A DNA stretch of 64,000 nucleotides from Bacteroidota bacterium (GTDB taxonomy: Bacteria; Bacteroidota; Bacteroidia; Flavobacteriales; Weeksellaceae). Under the pieces are notes generated by a model that saw nothing but the letters and a program-made list of their open reading frames with translations, made no database searches and was not told where the DNA came from. Shown here piece by piece: positions 60,383 to 64,000 of the stretch. Both the position numbers and the translations under genes were made by a program. Position 1 is the first letter of the stretch; each line of letters begins with the position of its first letter. The DNA lies in NCBI GenBank assembly GCA_018266955.1, contig JAFDZI010000002.1, positions 62,001 through 126,000 on the forward strand, written 5' to 3'.

Positions 60383-62142
60383 TGAAGTGGAAACTCATCC
60401 ATATTATTCTTTTAATTCTTTCCATACAATCGTATGGCCAAGTAACCATTGTGGGAATAACCGATGAAAAAGAATTCAAACAAAATAAAAAATTTGTCCT
60501 CACTTTTGTAGTTCAGATTAATGGTAGTGACTTGGTTCAGGAGAGTCCTATCAAGTTGCCAGATTTTTCAAAATTTGAAGAATTGGGATCAGCCTCAGAG
60601 CAGAACACTTTGGTGGACCAAAGAAATGGCACCGTCATCAATCAGATCGTGTATCAATATGTTCTCCAACCCAAGCAAACCGGTAAACTAAAAATTGGAA
60701 GTGCTTTGGTACAAGTGAACGGAAAAATGTATAAATCCGAATCTTTTGATATTTTTGTTAAAGAAGCCGATAAAAAACTTAACAATACTTCATTATCCAA
60801 AATACAAGATCAAGTATTTCTTAATTTGGAAATAAAAGACAAAGAAGTTTTACAACACCAGCCTACAGAAGCGGTACTAAGAGTCTATTGTAAGGATTAT
60901 GATTTATTCAGGAAAATTTCTAAAATACATTTTCAAAACTCGGAATGGGTAGAAGTATTTCCTGTAAATCTTGAAGCATCTGAAATAGAACCCTCGGTGG
61001 AATACCCCAATTGGCTGAGCCAGGTAATTGCCATCTACAGTCTTGTACCCAATACTGCTGGTAAAGTGGAGGTTCCGCAAGTAGTGGCTCAAGTAAAAAA
61101 CAATGGTACGACAGAAAAAATATATTCCAACAAAGTACGATTACAGGTACTTTCTCTTCCGAAAGAAAGTCCCAAAAATTATAAAGATGCCATAGGGAAA
61201 TTTGAAGTTAGTCTTGCCAAAAATTCAAAAGAAAATTACCACGAAATAGGAAAGCCCATTGAGGTAAACCTAAAAATAAGCGGCACTGGAAATCTCAATT
61301 ATTTAATGGCTCCCGTGTTGTATCCATCCAAAAATTACACCTTTTACAAGCCTAAAATTAAAAAGACAATTCACCCACAAAATGGTGAATTTCAAGGTGA
61401 AATAGTAGCACAATATATTGTTGTTCCGCAAAATACAGGAGAAATTACCATAAAAACCGACAATTTCTCATTTTACGACGCCCATGAAAAAAAGTATGTA
61501 GATTTGGGGGTAAAAGAGTTGCCCATCAATGTTCTCACAGCCGAACAAATAGCCCAAAATCAATCCACTATAGAAAAAGTGAATACCTACACCAATACCG
61601 TTTTGGAAAAAGTGGAAAACCCTATTCTAAAAACTACTGACTTTAAGGTAAAGGAGAAATCCAAAATAGATTGGAAGGCTGTCTTGGGCAATTTGGCTTT
61701 GGTATTTGCCGTGTTGTACAGTTCTTTACTCTACAGTAAATACAGAAAGAATAGAAAAAGAAAAATGCAACTCAGTAAAGACAAAATAAAACCTTTAGGC
61801 TCCGTTGCCGAAACAGAAGCTGAAATAAGAAAGAAGAAAAAACTGGACATCGATGCCCATCTTCAATATTTTGAATTTTTAATTAATGAACAAAAATTTG
61901 ATGACTTTTTTAAAGCCTATCAAGAATTCGAAACCGATTTCAGAAATTATTTTTCTATAAAATATAATAAAGATTTGGATGATTTTCTGAATGAGGATAA
62001 TGCCAAACAGATTATGAAAAACTGGCAAACAGTACAAGAATCATTGGCTACCGAAAAATTCAATCCAAATAAATCGGCAGATAAGCTTAAGGAACTATGC
62101 CTGGCTATACAACATTTGTATCAACTGCTTGATGATTATTAA
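60382..62142 (+). CDS. batD: BatD family protein
   Basis: 586 residues: signal peptide (about 1-20, ending SYGQ), a long series of Ig-like beta domains (VTIVGITDEKEFKQNKKF, TGKLKIGSALVQVNGKMY), a TM helix near 435-452 (LGNLALVFAVLYSSLLYSKY) and a cytosolic helical domain. It completes the aerotolerance operon. It overlaps batC and is followed by a strong terminator. Confidence 0.92.
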   Translation: MKWKLIHIILLILSIQSYGQVTIVGITDEKEFKQNKKFVLTFVVQINGSDLVQESPIKLPDFSKFEELGSASEQNTLVDQRNGTVINQIVYQYVLQPKQTGKLKIGSALVQVNGKMYKSESFDIFVKEADKKLNNTSLSKIQDQVFLNLEIKDKEVLQHQPTEAVLRVYCKDYDLFRKISKIHFQNSEWVEVFPVNLEASEIEPSVEYPNWLSQVIAIYSLVPNTAGKVEVPQVVAQVKNNGTTEKIYSNKVRLQVLSLPKESPKNYKDAIGKFEVSLAKNSKENYHEIGKPIEVNLKISGTGNLNYLMAPVLYPSKNYTFYKPKIKKTIHPQNGEFQGEIVAQYIVVPQNTGEITIKTDNFSFYDAHEKKYVDLGVKELPINVLTAEQIAQNQSTIEKVNTYTNTVLEKVENPILKTTDFKVKEKSKIDWKAVLGNLALVFAVLYSSLLYSKYRKNRKRKMQLSKDKIKPLGSVAETEAEIRKKKKLDIDAHLQYFEFLINEQKFDDFFKAYQEFETDFRNYFSIKYNKDLDDFLNEDNAKQIMKNWQTVQESLATEKFNPNKSADKLKELCLAIQHLYQLLDDY

Positions 62143-62145
62143 AAA

Positions 62146-62185
62146 AAAATCCAAACACAATATGAAATGTTTGGATTTTTTTTTT
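62146..62185 (+). terminator. Intrinsic terminator after batD
   Basis: A 12-bp perfect stem (AAAATCCAAACA at 62,146-62,157; TGTTTGGATTTT at 62,168-62,179) with a 10-base loop and a long T run. It is symmetric enough to serve the convergent DUF962 gene too. Confidence 0.92.
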
Positions 62186-62195
62186 GAATAAATCA

Positions 62196-62660
62196 TTAAA
62201 TTTTAAAAGGCAAAACTTTCTTCAATAACCAAATTGGACCAATTAATAAAAATTGTATATCTTTCAGAAAACTAGGTTTTTTCCCTTCAATTTTATGACC
62301 TACAAATTGAAAAATCCAAGTGATTACAAAAACGATTAAAAAAATCCAGCCAGCTTTTTCTTGAAATTCATGATGGATAAAATAGACAAAATGTTCCATC
62401 AACAATAGGATAAAAAGAGAGATTGTGGCAATTTTCCAATTCAAACTATAATAATAGAGAAGCACCAAAGCCAAAGCTGCGATGCTGGCAATACTAATAT
62501 AACCAAAATACTGAATCCATAAATGAGGTGCCGGAATGAGGGATATGAAACCCAAAATTGACCAAAATATAAGAGGAACACAAAAATAATGTATCCATTG
62601 ATTGATTTTGTTTCTATGGCTTTTACCATATTCGGAAAATAATAAATCTATTTTTCTCAT
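62196..62660 (-). CDS. DUF962/Mpo1-like membrane protein
   Basis: 154 residues with four membrane segments. The Mpo1/DUF962 signature is present: YGKSHRNKINQWIHYFCVP at the N-terminus and FQFVGHKIEGKKPS before the last helix, supplying the conserved His. In yeast Mpo1 is a 2-hydroxy fatty acid dioxygenase; bacterial members are uncharacterised. Monocistronic. Confidence 0.88.
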   Translation of the reverse strand: MRKIDLLFSEYGKSHRNKINQWIHYFCVPLIFWSILGFISLIPAPHLWIQYFGYISIASIAALALVLLYYYSLNWKIATISLFILLLMEHFVYFIHHEFQEKAGWIFLIVFVITWIFQFVGHKIEGKKPSFLKDIQFLLIGPIWLLKKVLPFKI

Positions 62661-62867
62661 AACCTATAGTTTGTGATTTCACAAAAATAGAAAAGAAATT
62701 TTAAGTATTACATATTTATTGTTTAAAAATGTTGTATATTTATTTTCATTAATAAAGTGACAAAACGATACAACATGTACTGAAAACACCGACTTTACGA
62801 GAGGTATAAAAATAAAAGTAAAGAGAGAGATGACGGGATTTGGTGATTGTCCAGCAAACTATTAAAA

Positions 62868-63650
62868 ATGATGATTAAATTATTTATAATATTTCCGTTA
62901 ATGTTCTGTGCATTCTTCAATGCACAGAATCATTATATAGTTTACGATAAAATTATTGATGTTACTGGAGGATTTGAAAAAGTACAAGAGAAAAATATTC
63001 TGGTTTTTGACCAAGAAAGTTCTTTGTTTTTTAGCTATAATGGTAAATTTGATGAAATACAGGAATTTTTGAATAATGATGTAAAAATAAGAAGCAGCAA
63101 AATCATTAAAAATGTTTTTAAAGAAAATGAATATCTAATTAAAGACAATTCCTTTACCCGTGAAATTTTATTTACAATAGATCATTATCTGAATTATTAT
63201 TGGAAAATCGCAAGTGATAAACCGATGAAAATCTTAGGTTTTAATTGTATAAAAGCAACAGGAGAAGCTAGAGGAAGAAAATATGAAGCATGGTTCACCA
63301 AAGAAATTCCTAGTAATGTAGGTCCATGGAAGTTTAATGGATTGCCGGGGACAGTATTAAAGGTAAGGGAAATGAATAATTTAATAACCTATGAAGCCGT
63401 AAAAATAGTATTAAACAAACCATTCAAACAAGAAATTAGTTCTAAATTGTCATTTCAATTTCCTGAAAAAAAATCTGAGTTTCTTCAATATCAACAATAC
63501 ATCAATAAAGAAAATGACCACACAAGAAATATTCAAGAGAAAATAAGTTCCAACAGACCAATAGGCGTTAAAGTGTATAGTATTTCAGGGATAAGAGAAT
63601 TTGATCTCGAAAAATCCTTCGAATGGGAAAACCCAAAACCTAAAGAATAA
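62868..63650 (+). CDS. GLPGLI family secreted protein
   Basis: About 260 residues with a signal peptide (MMIKLFIIFPLMFCAFFNAQ). The family's namesake segment appears as KFNGLPGTVLKV near residue 160, after EAWFTKEIPSNVGPW. The family is abundant in Flavobacteriia and of unknown function. The start is the ATG at 62,868; the frame extends to a TTG at 62,847. No strong promoter is visible. Confidence 0.88.
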   Translation: MMIKLFIIFPLMFCAFFNAQNHYIVYDKIIDVTGGFEKVQEKNILVFDQESSLFFSYNGKFDEIQEFLNNDVKIRSSKIIKNVFKENEYLIKDNSFTREILFTIDHYLNYYWKIASDKPMKILGFNCIKATGEARGRKYEAWFTKEIPSNVGPWKFNGLPGTVLKVREMNNLITYEAVKIVLNKPFKQEISSKLSFQFPEKKSEFLQYQQYINKENDHTRNIQEKISSNRPIGVKVYSISGIREFDLEKSFEWENPKPKE

Positions 63651-63835
63651 AAATTATTATATTCGCAAGAGATTTGCTGTTTTATAATACTAATCTCTTG
63701 AATGATTTTATTTTTAAAAATTATTTTTAAAATATTTAGTAAAAAACTTGCACAATTGTTTTTTTTGCTTTGTCTCGTTATTCGATTGCGCAAAGAATGA
63801 ACAAAAAAAAATTAAACATTTTAAAATCTAAAACA
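63651..63835. other. Intergenic region
   Basis: AT-rich, no gene; probably holds the promoter for the following secreted protein gene. Nothing distinctive. Confidence 0.4.
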
Positions 63836-64000
63836 ATGAAAAAATTAATTTTAGGACTGTGCTTTACAGTCGGTGCAAGTGCAAGTGTTTTTGCAGGGAA
63901 TGGAATGGTAAAAAATGTAAACTTGAAAACTACAGTGGAGTCAAAATTACTAGCTGATTGTTTGATAGCACATGATACATGGATTTATAATGCATGTGGA
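63836..64000 (+). CDS. Small secreted protein, 3' end outside window
   Basis: 55 codons are visible. A signal peptide (MKKLILGLCFTVGASASVFAG) is followed by NGMVKNVNLKTTVESKL and two Cys (ADCLIAHDTWIYNACG). No family is recognised. The spaced Cys may form a disulfide. It lies 186 bases after the GLPGLI gene on the same strand. Confidence 0.65.
   Translation, partial: MKKLILGLCFTVGASASVFAGNGMVKNVNLKTTVESKLLADCLIAHDTWIYNACG

Overview
The window reads as a low-GC genome of the class Flavobacteriia (phylum Bacteroidota), probably Weeksellaceae or a close family. Supporting signs are the GLPGLI-family secreted protein, the moxR/Bat operon, YfhO, DUF4834, DUF4230, DUF3853, DUF6876 and DUF6263 families, near-absence of Shine-Dalgarno sequences, and repeated -7 promoter boxes of the Bacteroidota type TAnnTTTG. 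The species cannot be named from the sequence alone.

Bases 1 to about 22,980 are accessory DNA. The left edge (1-5,270) is decayed backbone of an integrative/conjugative or plasmid-like element: a single-stranded DNA-binding protein, element-type hypotheticals (one frameshifted), and the wreck of a PRTRC cassette in which the start of PRTRC protein E is joined to the last third of the PRTRC ThiF-family gene. Two ~170-base copies of a noncoding repeat (304-486 and 4065-4227) precede ssb and the DUF6876 gene. Each folds on paper into a long hairpin. The inner stem sequence is conserved between copies, whereas the outer stem has changed sequence on both arms and still pairs.

Bases 5,272-19,225 hold a class I lanthipeptide gene cluster: a membrane-anchored erythromycin-esterase-like protein, an ABC ATPase and permease, a second ABC ATPase and a small membrane protein on the other strand, a precursor peptide with a GG leader and a Cys/Ser/Thr-rich core, a LanC cyclase, a LanB dehydratase split into separate glutamylation and elimination proteins, a C39-peptidase ABC exporter, an HlyD-type adaptor and a TolC-type channel. 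Together they could make, dehydrate, cyclise, trim and export one peptide across both membranes. Bases 19,235-22,634 (minus strand) are a replication module: HTH protein, TOPRIM/ATPase primase-helicase, DUF3853 protein and a winged-helix initiator-like protein, preceded by a 12-bp-arm dyad at 22,872-22,900.

From 23,302 on the window is ordinary chromosome: dnaX (split in two frames at a run of 12 A), DAHP synthase/chorismate mutase, rsgA, small housekeeping genes, then a minus-strand organic-acid block (40,750 to 29,501): zinc-ribbon/HTH regulator, porin, MHS-type transporter, a symporter-histidine kinase fusion with a receiver-only response regulator, propionyl-CoA and acetyl-CoA synthetases. 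A cobalamin riboswitch-like leader precedes an acyl-CoA thioesterase. Then come pcm, an oxidoreductase, etfBA, a bifunctional-nuclease-family protein, a nucleoside permease, a glycosyltransferase, YfhO, rlmB, DinB, the complete moxR-DUF58-bat operon, a DUF962 protein, a GLPGLI protein and the start of a small secreted protein cut by the window end.
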